Source: Clostridium rectalis (GTDB lineage Bacteria > Bacillota > Clostridia > Clostridiales > Clostridiaceae). Taken from it: a DNA stretch of 64,000 nt. Shown here piece by piece: positions 54,774 to 63,236 of the stretch; position 1 is the first letter of the stretch; every line of letters begins with the position of its first letter. A program made the position numbers and the translations under genes. The notes beneath the pieces are model-generated. The model had not been told where the DNA came from, did not search any database, and saw nothing but the letters and a program-made list of their open reading frames with translations. The stretch is from positions 264,889 to 328,888 of the forward strand of contig NZ_UYZZ01000003.1 of NCBI RefSeq assembly GCF_900626095.1. Direction: 5' to 3'.

Positions 54774-55400
54774 TTATAACTTTTTAGCTTGGGCTATAAA
54801 TATTTTCGTCTCAGTATATTCACCTTTACTTGAATATCCTTTGCAATACAAATCAGTATTCTCTATTTCTAAATTTCTAAACTTATATTTATATAACCAT
54901 TCCTCTATTTCCCAATTGGAAAATCCTAACCACTCATCATGCATTTCTTCTCTCGCCCATTGCCCATTATGTTTGGTCACATCTGAAATTACTATGCTTC
55001 CTCCTTTTTTTAATATCCTATAAACTTCTGATATTACTTTATCCACATTTACTGCATGATGTAATGCCATATTTATAAATACAATATCTACTGATTCATC
55101 GAATAACACAATATTTTCTAAATATGATTTAATTGGATATATATTCTTTATATCTTTTTTATAAATTTCTTTCTTTAATTCCCCTAGCATATTATTTGAC
55201 TGATCTAGTGAAAACACTAAATTTGCTTTTTCCCATAATGCTAATGATATAAATCCTGTTCCACACCCTAAGTCTGCTGCAATCTTATTATCTATAGGTA
55301 TTTTTGATAGTACCTTATATTTTAATTTCTCCTCAAAATATTCACTTCTAATCAAATTCCAATTAGTTGCTATTGACTCAAAATAATTTAAAGAACTCAT
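54774..55400 (-). CDS. ubiG: SAM-dependent methyltransferase (UbiG/YrrT-like)
   Basis: The 208-residue class I methyltransferase has IAADLGCGTGFISLALWE, VFSLDQSNNML, DIVFINMALHHAVNVD and RILKKGGSIVISDV. In clostridia and bacilli such a gene (ubiG or yrrT) precedes mccB-mccA and is thought to take part in turning SAM into S-adenosylhomocysteine. It is the first gene after the T-box leader. GGAGGG precedes the ATG by eight bases. Confidence 0.87.
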   Translation of the reverse strand: MSSLNYFESIATNWNLIRSEYFEEKLKYKVLSKIPIDNKIAADLGCGTGFISLALWEKANLVFSLDQSNNMLGELKKEIYKKDIKNIYPIKSYLENIVLFDESVDIVFINMALHHAVNVDKVISEVYRILKKGGSIVISDVTKHNGQWAREEMHDEWLGFSNWEIEEWLYKYKFRNLEIENTDLYCKGYSSKGEYTETKIFIAQAKKL

Positions 55401-55439
55401 ATTGACATCCCTCCAATTTTCTATATAACTTTATAAAGC

Positions 55440-55681
55440 AAAAAAACTTCTGCTCATTTAAGAGGCAGAAGTTCTCCGCGGTTCCACTCTAATTATTATA
55501 TAAAAATATAATATCTTTCTTAACGCTATAACGTGCGTACACGCAAACTCCTACTGAAACCAAAGTTTTTTCAAAGCAGTGCTCAAAGATGCATTCTCAT
55601 AGATTACACTTAAAGTCTTTTACAGCCTAGGAAGACTTCTCTCTAAAAGCTTATTCTATGATACTATTTCTTTTCTTTGCA
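55440..55681 (-). promoter_or_regulatory. Cysteine-specific T-box leader
   Basis: On the minus strand the leader has a long stem I region, a GAATGCATC segment with a likely TGC (Cys) specifier (complement of 55591-55593), the T-box AGAGTGGAACCGCGG (complement of 55476-55490), and a terminator (AACTTCTGC ... GCAGAAGTT then T7). Uncharged tRNA-Cys would allow read-through into ubiG-mccB-mccA. The specifier assignment is by position and gene content. Confidence 0.9.
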
Positions 55682-55864
55682 TTAAATATTCATAGTATTC
55701 ATATGTGTTTACTATGTTTTATGTAATATAATATATGCCTTTTTATTTATTTTGTCAATATATTTTTTCACATACCATATATTTTTATATTTATAAACAA
55801 CCTCTATTTTTATATTTTAGTTTATATCTATATAATCTTCTTTAAAAAGTTTAACTTTTATTTA

Positions 55865-55907
55865 TTAATAAAGCTAGTCTTTTATTAGTATAAGACTAGC
55901 TTTATTG
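55865..55907 (-). terminator. Hairpin after the LysR gene
   Basis: AATAAAGCTAGTCTT and AAGACTAGCTTTATT form a 15-bp perfect stem 24 bp beyond the LysR stop. The T tail is short. Confidence 0.65.
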
Positions 55908-55930
55908 TGAATTTATTAGTTTTTATTTAT

Positions 55931-56806
55931 CTATAATAATTTTAAAAAGGTTCTTGCCGCTGGAGATAATGATACACTTTTCAAATAACAAAAGCCTATA
56001 TTTCTTTTAGGTATTGGTTCTACAGTTTTTACTTCGTATAAAATCCCCTTTTTTAAATACTCTAATGAAAATTCTTTTACAACACAGGCTATTCCCAAAT
56101 TAATTTTTGCAAACTGTAACAATAAATCATGAGCACCAAGTTCAATATCTGCACTAATACTAACTCCCTTTGTTAATAAATAACTTTCTACATACTGTCT
56201 TGAATTAGATTTACTATCTAATAATATAAGAGGCATATTAGAAATTTCCTCAAAAGTCAAAGGACGTTTAATATTCTCCATAAGTCTTGCTCCGCATACA
56301 AATATATCTTGTATCTCCATACGTTCTTCAATTTGCAGAGCAGTATCTTCAATAGGTAAATTGCAGATTGCTAAATCTATCTCCCCCATTTTTACTAAAT
56401 TACATAATTCTTCAGTGGTTCTATTTAAGATTTTTAATTTTACATTTGGGTATTTTATATGGAATTCCTCCAAATAAGATAATAAAAAATATTTAGAAGT
56501 TGTGTCTCCTACTCCTATTTTTAGCTCGCCTATCATAAGATTTTTTGAATCTAACATTTTTTTTTCTCCTGTATCAATTAAACTTATAGCAGAAGATACA
56601 TATTCAAATAAAATTTCTCCTTCATTAGTTAAAATAACTCCTTTAGGAGTTCTTGTAAAAAGCCTTATTTCTAGTTCCTTTTCTAGTTGCATTATAGATT
56701 GACTTACAGCTGGTTGTGTCATATATAACTCTTTGGCCGCATTGGAAAAGCTTTTACACTTCCCAACACAACCAAATACTCTATATAAATCTAATTTACT
56801 TATCAT
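55931..56806 (-). CDS. LysR-family transcriptional regulator
   Basis: The ~291-residue regulator begins MISKLDLYRVFGCV and has the LysR helix-turn-helix SFSNAAKELYMTQPAVSQSI followed by LEKELEIRLFTRTPKGVILT. The effector-binding domain follows with GELKIGVGDTTSKYFLLSYL and a late SPAART. ATG 56806 has GGAGG six bases upstream and is chosen over the ATG at 56827. It is divergent from the F420-ligase-like gene and probably controls it and perhaps the carbamoylase gene. Confidence 0.92.
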   Translation of the reverse strand: MISKLDLYRVFGCVGKCKSFSNAAKELYMTQPAVSQSIMQLEKELEIRLFTRTPKGVILTNEGEILFEYVSSAISLIDTGEKKMLDSKNLMIGELKIGVGDTTSKYFLLSYLEEFHIKYPNVKLKILNRTTEELCNLVKMGEIDLAICNLPIEDTALQIEERMEIQDIFVCGARLMENIKRPLTFEEISNMPLILLDSKSNSRQYVESYLLTKGVSISADIELGAHDLLLQFAKINLGIACVVKEFSLEYLKKGILYEVKTVEPIPKRNIGFCYLKSVSLSPAARTFLKLL

Positions 56807-56849
56807 ATAAGTCCTCCTTATACCCATTATACGTACTATTTATTTTACT

Positions 56850-56871
56850 TATACCATAAAAATATTGTATA
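56850..56871. promoter_or_regulatory. Possible LysR operator
   Basis: TATAC and GTATA form an inverted repeat with a 12-base A/T-rich centre in the divergent LysR intergenic region. It resembles a T-N11/12-A LysR box, but AT-rich context makes chance likely. Confidence 0.35.
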
Positions 56872-56929
56872 TTACAAGTGTAGTAATTAAAATAAACTGA
56901 AAAAATAATGAAATTAAGGAGAGATAGAT

Positions 56930-58120
56930 TTGGAAAGAGTAGTTGGAACTGTTGTTAGAGGTCTTCGTTGTCCTATTATCCATAAAGGAGATTGTATTGA
57001 TGATATTGTAGTGGATAGTGTATTAAAAGCTGCTGAAGTTGAAGGATTTAAGTTAAACGATAAGGATGTTGTTACTGTAACAGAATCTGTTGTAGCTCGT
57101 GCCCAAGGCAATTATGCTACTATAGATCAAATTTCAAAAGATGTAAAATCAAAATTCGGAAATGATACCATAGGAGTAATATTTCCAATACTCAGCCGTA
57201 ACCGTTTTGCAATATGCCTTCGTGGTATTGCAAAAGGTGCCAAAAAAATTGTTCTTATGCTTAGTTATCCATCTGATGAAGTTGGCAACCATCTTGTTGA
57301 TATAGATATGCTAGATGAAAAGGGTATAAATCCTTGGAGTGACGTTTTAACTGAAAAACAATTTCGAAACCATTTTGGGGAAGTTAAGCATACATTTACT
57401 GGTGTTGACTATGTTCAATACTATAAATCTTTAATTGAAGAGTATGGTGTTCAATGTGAAGTTATATTCTCAAATAATCCAAAAACTATACTAAATTACA
57501 CAAAAAATGTTCTTACTTGTGATATACACACAAGATTTAGAACTAAGAAAATACTTAAAAATAATGGTGGCGAAAAAATATATAGTCTTGATAACATATT
57601 GACTTCATCTATTGATGGTGGCGGATTTAACGAAAACTATGGTCTTTTAGGATCAAACAAAGCTACTGAAGACTCAGTGAAATTATTCCCTCGTAACTGT
57701 CAAATTGTTGTTGATAATATTCAATCCAAACTTAAAGAAAAAACGGGTAAAAATGTTGAAGTAATGATTTACGGTGATGGTGCATTTAAAGATCCAATAG
57801 GTAAAATATGGGAACTTGCTGACCCTGTAGTTTCTCCTGCATATACAAAAGGTCTTGAAGGAACACCAAACGAGGTTAAATTAAAATATCTTGCAGATAA
57901 CGACTTTGCACACCTAGAGGGTGAAGAACTTAAATCTGCTATCTCTGATTATATAAAAAATAAAGAAGATAACCTTGTAGGTTCTATGGCTTCTCAAGGA
58001 ACTACTCCAAGAAGACTTACAGATCTTATAGGTTCACTTTCAGATTTAACCTCTGGAAGTGGAGATAAAGGTACCCCTATAATATTTATACAAGGTTATT
58101 TTGACAACTATACAAAATAA
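56930..58120 (+). CDS. Coenzyme F420-0:L-glutamate ligase-like protein
   Basis: The 396-residue protein has an N-terminal CofE-like core: RCPIIHKGDCIDDIVVDSVL, DKDVVTVTESVVARAQGNYA, VIFPILSRNRFAICLRGIAKG and, further on, MIYGDGAFKDPIGKIWELAD. F420 ligases share these metal/GTP-site elements, but clostridia are not known to make F420, and this form is longer than archaeal CofE (~250). It probably ligates an amino acid to another substrate. TTG start with AAGGAGAG six bases upstream. It ends in a terminator. Confidence 0.8.
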   Translation: MERVVGTVVRGLRCPIIHKGDCIDDIVVDSVLKAAEVEGFKLNDKDVVTVTESVVARAQGNYATIDQISKDVKSKFGNDTIGVIFPILSRNRFAICLRGIAKGAKKIVLMLSYPSDEVGNHLVDIDMLDEKGINPWSDVLTEKQFRNHFGEVKHTFTGVDYVQYYKSLIEEYGVQCEVIFSNNPKTILNYTKNVLTCDIHTRFRTKKILKNNGGEKIYSLDNILTSSIDGGGFNENYGLLGSNKATEDSVKLFPRNCQIVVDNIQSKLKEKTGKNVEVMIYGDGAFKDPIGKIWELADPVVSPAYTKGLEGTPNEVKLKYLADNDFAHLEGEELKSAISDYIKNKEDNLVGSMASQGTTPRRLTDLIGSLSDLTSGSGDKGTPIIFIQGYFDNYTK

Positions 58121-58130
58121 ATTTTATAAA

Positions 58131-58166
58131 AATTGTGGTAATTTTTAATTACCACAGTTTTTATTT
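58131..58166 (+). terminator. Terminator after the F420-ligase-like gene
   Basis: TGTGGTAAT pairs with ATTACCACA around a short T-rich loop and is followed by GTTTTTATTTT, 13 bp after the stop. Confidence 0.82.
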
Positions 58167-58495
58167 TATCATTTAATCTCCTCACATATATTTATAGTAA
58201 AATAAAGTTCGCTTTTAAATATAAACATATTGTCACTGCTTTAAATAATTGTATATATTTTAAGACTAGTACTAAAATATAGTTCCAGGTCATAAAATAA
58301 AACTGAGATAAAAAAGAAAGCATTATATAAAACTTGGACAATCATACCACCTATAACATAAAAATATGGTTAAATATAAATATATGAATATTAAAGCAAT
58401 GTTTGAACTCCTTGCTTACTTAGCAATAAAATAGTATTGCTTTCTAATTAAATGTTATTAAACTTAAAAACTATATATAAAAGGGAGTGTGTAAT
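58167..58495. other. Gene-free stretch before the carbamoylase gene
   Basis: The region is AT-rich and without an ORF. AAAGCAAT and ATTGCTTT near its end (about 58393-58443) could pair as a long-range stem in a leader, but I recognise no riboswitch class. The promoter of the carbamoylase gene must lie here. Confidence 0.4.
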
Positions 58496-59719
58496 ATGTT
58501 GAATTGCAACAAAAAAAGATTGGAAGATAAAATTGCTACATTTAGTAAATTTGGCGCTACAAACAATGGTGGAATAACAAGATTATCTCTATCTAAGCCA
58601 GCCCTTCAAGCGAGAGCAGAATTTTCAAAAAGAATGAAATCCCTGGGAGCAACTATTATAACTGATGACATGGGTAATATTTATGCTACTCTTAAAGGTT
58701 CTGAAGATAACCTTCCTCATATTGCAATGGGTTCACACTGTGATTCCGTAGTACAAGGCGGTAATTATGACGGTATTTTGGGGGTACTTACAGCAATGGA
58801 AGTAGCTGAGACTATTGTAACAGAAAAAGTATCTCATCGTCATCCAATTACTGTTATGATCTGGACAAATGAAGAAGGTGCCCGATTTGATCCTGCTATG
58901 ATGTCCTCTGGTGTAATTACTGGCAAATTTGATAAAGAAAAGATGTTAGCCTCAAAAGATATAAATGGTATAACTTTTGGGGAGGCACTAGATCAAAGTG
59001 GATACAAAGGTGAAGAAAAAAATAGAATTAACCCTAAAGATTACATTGCACTTGTAGAACTTCATATCGAACAAGGTCCTGTTTTAAGATCCAAAAACAT
59101 TGATATAGGTGTTGTAGAAGGTGTTGTCGGAATGATCAATTATGAATTCCAATTCATAGGTCAAGCTGGACACGCAGGTACAGTTCCTCAAAAAATGAGA
59201 AAGGATGCTCTTTTAGCAGCTTCTGAAGCTATTCAATATTTGCATAAAGAACTTGATAAACTTGATGATAAATTAGTATACACTACAGGTAGAATAATTT
59301 GTTCCCCTAATGTACACACAATTATACCAGACAATGTTAAATTTACTTTAGATGCTAGACATCAAAACCCTAAAGTTATCCAAGAAGTTGTTGCAATTAT
59401 TGAAAACCTTCCCAATGAATTGGCAAAATGTAAAGTTATATATAAAAAATTATGGTCACGTAATACCGTAAGATTTAATAACGAATTAATTAATCTTGTA
59501 GAAAAAAGTTCTAATTTCTATGGTTATTCAAATATGAAACTTTACAGTGGACCAGGACATGATGCACAGTTCGCCGCAGATATGTTACCTACAACTATGA
59601 TATTTGTTCCTAGTATTGGAGGTCATAGTCATTGTGAAATAGAGAAAACTCCTCTTGATAACTGCCTAAAAGGAGCTAATGTACTGTTGCAAACCATTTT
59701 AAGCATAGATAAACAATAG
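58496..59719 (+). CDS. Zn-dependent amidohydrolase (N-carbamoyl-amino-acid hydrolase / allantoate amidohydrolase family)
   Basis: The ~407-residue M20-type enzyme has GITRLSLSKPALQARAEF, the metal-site GSHCDSVVQGGNYDGILGVL, WTNEEGARFDPAM, VELHIEQGPVL, and GQAGHAGTVPQKMRKDAL, with SGPGHDAQFAADMLPTTMIFVPS late. These motifs define the hydantoinase/carbamoylase family; the exact substrate (N-carbamoyl amino acid, ureidoglycolate or allantoate) is open. ATG 58496 has GGGAG eight bases upstream. Confidence 0.92.
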   Translation: MLNCNKKRLEDKIATFSKFGATNNGGITRLSLSKPALQARAEFSKRMKSLGATIITDDMGNIYATLKGSEDNLPHIAMGSHCDSVVQGGNYDGILGVLTAMEVAETIVTEKVSHRHPITVMIWTNEEGARFDPAMMSSGVITGKFDKEKMLASKDINGITFGEALDQSGYKGEEKNRINPKDYIALVELHIEQGPVLRSKNIDIGVVEGVVGMINYEFQFIGQAGHAGTVPQKMRKDALLAASEAIQYLHKELDKLDDKLVYTTGRIICSPNVHTIIPDNVKFTLDARHQNPKVIQEVVAIIENLPNELAKCKVIYKKLWSRNTVRFNNELINLVEKSSNFYGYSNMKLYSGPGHDAQFAADMLPTTMIFVPSIGGHSHCEIEKTPLDNCLKGANVLLQTILSIDKQ

Positions 59720-59749
59720 ATATTTACACTTTTCCTCAGCTTACCTATT

Positions 59750-59793
59750 AAAAAGGTATGCTAAATGATATTTCATTTGGCATACCTTTTTCA
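59750..59793 (+). terminator. Terminator after the carbamoylase gene
   Basis: AAAAAGGTATGC pairs with GCATACCTTTTT, with an inner AAATG / CATTT stem, 30 bp after the stop codon. Confidence 0.88.
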
Positions 59794-59849
59794 TTCTGTA
59801 AACTATAAATTATTAATAACTTAACTCTAAAACTTTAAACTATGTATGT

Positions 59850-61247
59850 TTATTTTAATTTACAAGGCACTTTTGTAATTTCACTTTCATCCTCAGATAT
59901 TAAATATAAATTAAACTCATTTAAATTTTCTATTTCCGAAGTTTTTATAGAGAATTCTACTTTCTGTTTTCCGTTAATTTCATTTAATCTACAATCTAAC
60001 ACTCTATTTGAAATATCAGCATATGCACAATATGCCTTCTTTCCTTCTATAGGTATAGAAAAATTTGTTAAACTACTATTTGATTTTTTTAAAATGTCAT
60101 CCTTTATATGTGCAAAATTTTTCTCTTTAAGATCAGAATAATTTTTAATTTCTTTATTATAAATTGTATTTTTCATTTTTTCCACAGGAAAATAGTAATC
60201 TGAATGAGTATATTCCGTAGACTCAAATAAAACTATGTCTGGGTTAAAAATGTTTATATAGTAATCATAGTCAATTACATTATGATAATTATGTATTCTA
60301 ATTACCTCTGAAAAACTTTCTGTATAAAATTTATCCCTTCCTTCAAAATAACTTCCAGCAAAAATAAGTATCTTAGGGGCGTACTCATTGTTATGATTTT
60401 CATAATTTGCATAATATGCAAATTGTTTAGACTGCTTAATTTCATTTCTAAAATCATTAATGGATACCGAATTATTCTTTTTTAAATTATAATGCATAGT
60501 CTTTTCATGTATATCAAAATGTGAAACTGGAAGAGTTGTGTTAGTATACTCCACAGCTTCAAACCTATCTTTATCTAGCTTACCTACTCTTGAATCCAAA
60601 TCATTTAGTCTATCTAATATAGCTGAAATCCCAATAATAGCCCCAGTTTCATTCCAATGATTAGCATCATACTTTTTATCAAAAACCTGATTAGAACTTT
60701 TAGCCTCTATTAAAGCATCTCCTGTATATATATAATTAACTTTTTTATCTTTAAGCAGACTTAAAAAGTAATCTAGATTTTCAGTGTTGTAGTTATATCC
60801 ATCTGGTAAGAATTCTGAATAAACTGTAGTTTTACTAGGTTCTGTAGCATATAAAAATTTTATACCCCTATTAGTACAATAATGTTGAAAATTTATTATA
60901 AAATCCGAATAAATTTCTTGGAATTTTTTATTCAAGTCATTTTCTTTTAATTTCGGAAATATATAAGAATTTTTCCCAAATTGATAGCTTGGATGTATCA
61001 TTTCGTCAAATAATGTATTCATACCTTTTGTATACAAATTAACCATCTCAGTTCTAAATCCTATACGATCCTTTAAATAATTTTCTATATTTTCAGTAAT
61101 ACTTTCTCCCGAAAACACCTCAGAAATTTCTGTAAGTTTCCTATTGTCTATATCCGAAACTTGATTAGCTTTTAAATTCATGGTAATTATGGGAGATACA
61201 ATTATAAATAAAAACAAAATTGTCCTAATATAATATATTTTTTTCAT
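59850..61247 (-). CDS. AlgJ/DHHW-like SGNH O-acetyltransferase partner
   Basis: The 465-residue protein has an N-terminal membrane anchor (IRTILFLFIIVSPIITMNL), DNRKLTEISEVF, YLKDRIGFRTEM, and KYDANHWNETGAIIGISAIL, the D-x-x-H-like block of AlgJ/AlgX/DHHW proteins. An additional ~80-residue C-terminal beta-rich tail follows. It is 15 bp after an AlgI-type membrane acyltransferase gene. The pair should O-acetylate an extracellular polysaccharide. Confidence 0.85.
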   Translation of the reverse strand: MKKIYYIRTILFLFIIVSPIITMNLKANQVSDIDNRKLTEISEVFSGESITENIENYLKDRIGFRTEMVNLYTKGMNTLFDEMIHPSYQFGKNSYIFPKLKENDLNKKFQEIYSDFIINFQHYCTNRGIKFLYATEPSKTTVYSEFLPDGYNYNTENLDYFLSLLKDKKVNYIYTGDALIEAKSSNQVFDKKYDANHWNETGAIIGISAILDRLNDLDSRVGKLDKDRFEAVEYTNTTLPVSHFDIHEKTMHYNLKKNNSVSINDFRNEIKQSKQFAYYANYENHNNEYAPKILIFAGSYFEGRDKFYTESFSEVIRIHNYHNVIDYDYYINIFNPDIVLFESTEYTHSDYYFPVEKMKNTIYNKEIKNYSDLKEKNFAHIKDDILKKSNSSLTNFSIPIEGKKAYCAYADISNRVLDCRLNEINGKQKVEFSIKTSEIENLNEFNLYLISEDESEITKVPCKLK

Positions 61248-61262
61248 CCTATGACACCTCCC

Positions 61263-62678
61263 TTAAAATTGAAAATAAATAAATGGATTGTATGTGGAAT
61301 TAACTATAAATATTATTGACAAAATTAACAAGACTTCAATTAATATTGTTTTTAACCCTTGTACTATTTTATTATTTTCATATAATTTGAACGTATTCAT
61401 AACTACAGGTGTACTAAATATAAAAGAAATAGTGAACCAAAATACCAATTTTTTATTAAGAAAGTAGCTAAATTCATATGTAACCTTTGTTGCTTTATTT
61501 ATGCCAAACATTATTGATAAATAGTTTATCCCGTCTATTAATCCATCTGCTCTAAATAATACCCATCCTAAAATAACAATTAACATAGTAACTATTGTTT
61601 TTATAAACGATGGAATTTTTATATACCAATTCTTTTTGTTTATAATCTTTTCAACAATTATAAATATACCATGCCATACTCCCCATATAATAAAATTCCA
61701 TGAAGCTCCATGCCATAATCCTGTAATTAAAAAAACAATAAATAAATTTAAATATGTATTACCCTTTCTATTTCCTCCTAACGGTATATATAAATACTCC
61801 TTAAACCAAGTTGACAAAGATATATGCCACCTTCTCCAAAATTCTGTTATAGACTTAGATATGTAAGGATAATTAAAATTTTCCATAAACTTAAATCCAA
61901 ATAAATACCCTAACCCTATAGCCATATCGGAATACCCTGAAAAATCAAAATATATTTGAAATGTATACAAAATAGCTCCGAGCCAAGCTGTAGGCTGATC
62001 CACTGCATTACTTGAAAGTGAAAAAATTACATCTGTTACCCCACCTAAAGTATCTGCAATGATTACCTTTTTTGATAATCCTATAACAAATCTTTCAATA
62101 CCATAACTGAATTTTTCAATAGATTCTATCCTGTTTCTTATTTGATTATCTATATCCTTATATTTCACAATAGGACCTGCTATTAATTGTGGGAAAAATG
62201 ATATATATAATGCCACAAAAAAAATATTTTTATTAACCTTTGCATCATTTTTATATATATCAATTATGTATGACATACCCTGAAATGTAAAAAAAGAAAT
62301 TCCTATAGGCAACATAATTTCCCTATATTGAAAATTAGTATGAAAAATTCTATTACTATTTCCTATTACAAAATCGTAATATTTATAATAAAAAAGTAAT
62401 ATTAAATTAATTATTATGCCTATTAATAAAGTAATCTTTCTTAATTTTTCATTGTTTTTAAACTTGTCAATAAACAAGCCAAACATATAATTTAATAATA
62501 TTGAAATCCCTAACAAAGGTAAATATTTCAATCCTCCCCAAGCATAAAAAATTATACTTGTAAAAAGAATTATATAATTCTTAAAAACCTTACTATGAAG
62601 AACACTTCCCAAGATATAGTAAATCAATAATGTTAACGGCAAAAAAATAAATATAAATATTTGTGAATCAAATAACAT
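61263..62678 (-). CDS. MBOAT family O-acyltransferase (AlgI-like)
   Basis: The 471-residue polytopic membrane protein begins with LFDSQIFIFIFLPLTLLIYY, then YFSFFPQLIAGPIV-like ISFFPQLIAGPIVKYKD, FWRRWHISLSTWFKEYLYIPLGGNRKG (split ~27 residues), and the catalytic histidine in GLWHGASWNFIIWGVWHG. This is the AlgI/DltB-like membrane-bound O-acyltransferase fold that passes acyl groups across the membrane. It is the first gene of a two-gene operon with the AlgJ-like gene; no glycan synthase is nearby. Confidence 0.94.
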   Translation of the reverse strand: MLFDSQIFIFIFLPLTLLIYYILGSVLHSKVFKNYIILFTSIIFYAWGGLKYLPLLGISILLNYMFGLFIDKFKNNEKLRKITLLIGIIINLILLFYYKYYDFVIGNSNRIFHTNFQYREIMLPIGISFFTFQGMSYIIDIYKNDAKVNKNIFFVALYISFFPQLIAGPIVKYKDIDNQIRNRIESIEKFSYGIERFVIGLSKKVIIADTLGGVTDVIFSLSSNAVDQPTAWLGAILYTFQIYFDFSGYSDMAIGLGYLFGFKFMENFNYPYISKSITEFWRRWHISLSTWFKEYLYIPLGGNRKGNTYLNLFIVFLITGLWHGASWNFIIWGVWHGIFIIVEKIINKKNWYIKIPSFIKTIVTMLIVILGWVLFRADGLIDGINYLSIMFGINKATKVTYEFSYFLNKKLVFWFTISFIFSTPVVMNTFKLYENNKIVQGLKTILIEVLLILSIIFIVNSTYNPFIYFQF

Positions 62679-63236
62679 GTCTTCCCCCCTATACAGAAAC
62701 TACAATACACTATATTAAATAAAAAAATCACCCTAACATGATTTTAATATATTATTAATGTTTTTTAGTTAATAAATAAACTTTTCATATAAAATTCATA
62801 AAATATCTATTTATTAACATACTAAAATTATTCAATGTATTATAGTATAAATTTATTATTTTTTATTATCCTAAATATAAGAAGTAAACATTAAAAAAAG
62901 CTTAAAAAATAAATTAAATTATTCTTAATTTGTGAACTTTTTTTAAATTGTTTTTAAATTATATATATATAACTTAAAATAATCTACTTATACATCCTTT
63001 AATAAAAACTATGTTAAACATTGAAACTAGGGATAAATTTCATACTATTATATATAAGATAATTAATATATTAATCATTTATAATTGTTTAAAAAAATTC
63101 ACTTTACAAAATCATTTAAAAAACTTAATTAAATAAAAGTGTTTTATATGTTAAAATTAAAAATAAGGTAAAAAAATAAACTAATCAATATTTGGGTATA
63201 TTTTTTATATTCTTTATAAAACTAGGAGGTGGACAC
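62679..63236. other. Long gene-free AT-rich region
   Basis: Nearly 560 bp of very AT-rich sequence separate the divergent AlgI-like and antiporter genes. I see no ORF over 30 codons with a ribosome site, no riboswitch motif and no strong GC-containing hairpin. It may carry both promoters and a long 5' leader for the antiporter gene. Confidence 0.5.

Noticed and set aside
62679-63236. c-di-AMP or other riboswitch in the long leader of the antiporter gene
   Set aside because: I see no conserved ydaO/yuaA-type core or other known riboswitch signature; the region is only AT-rich.
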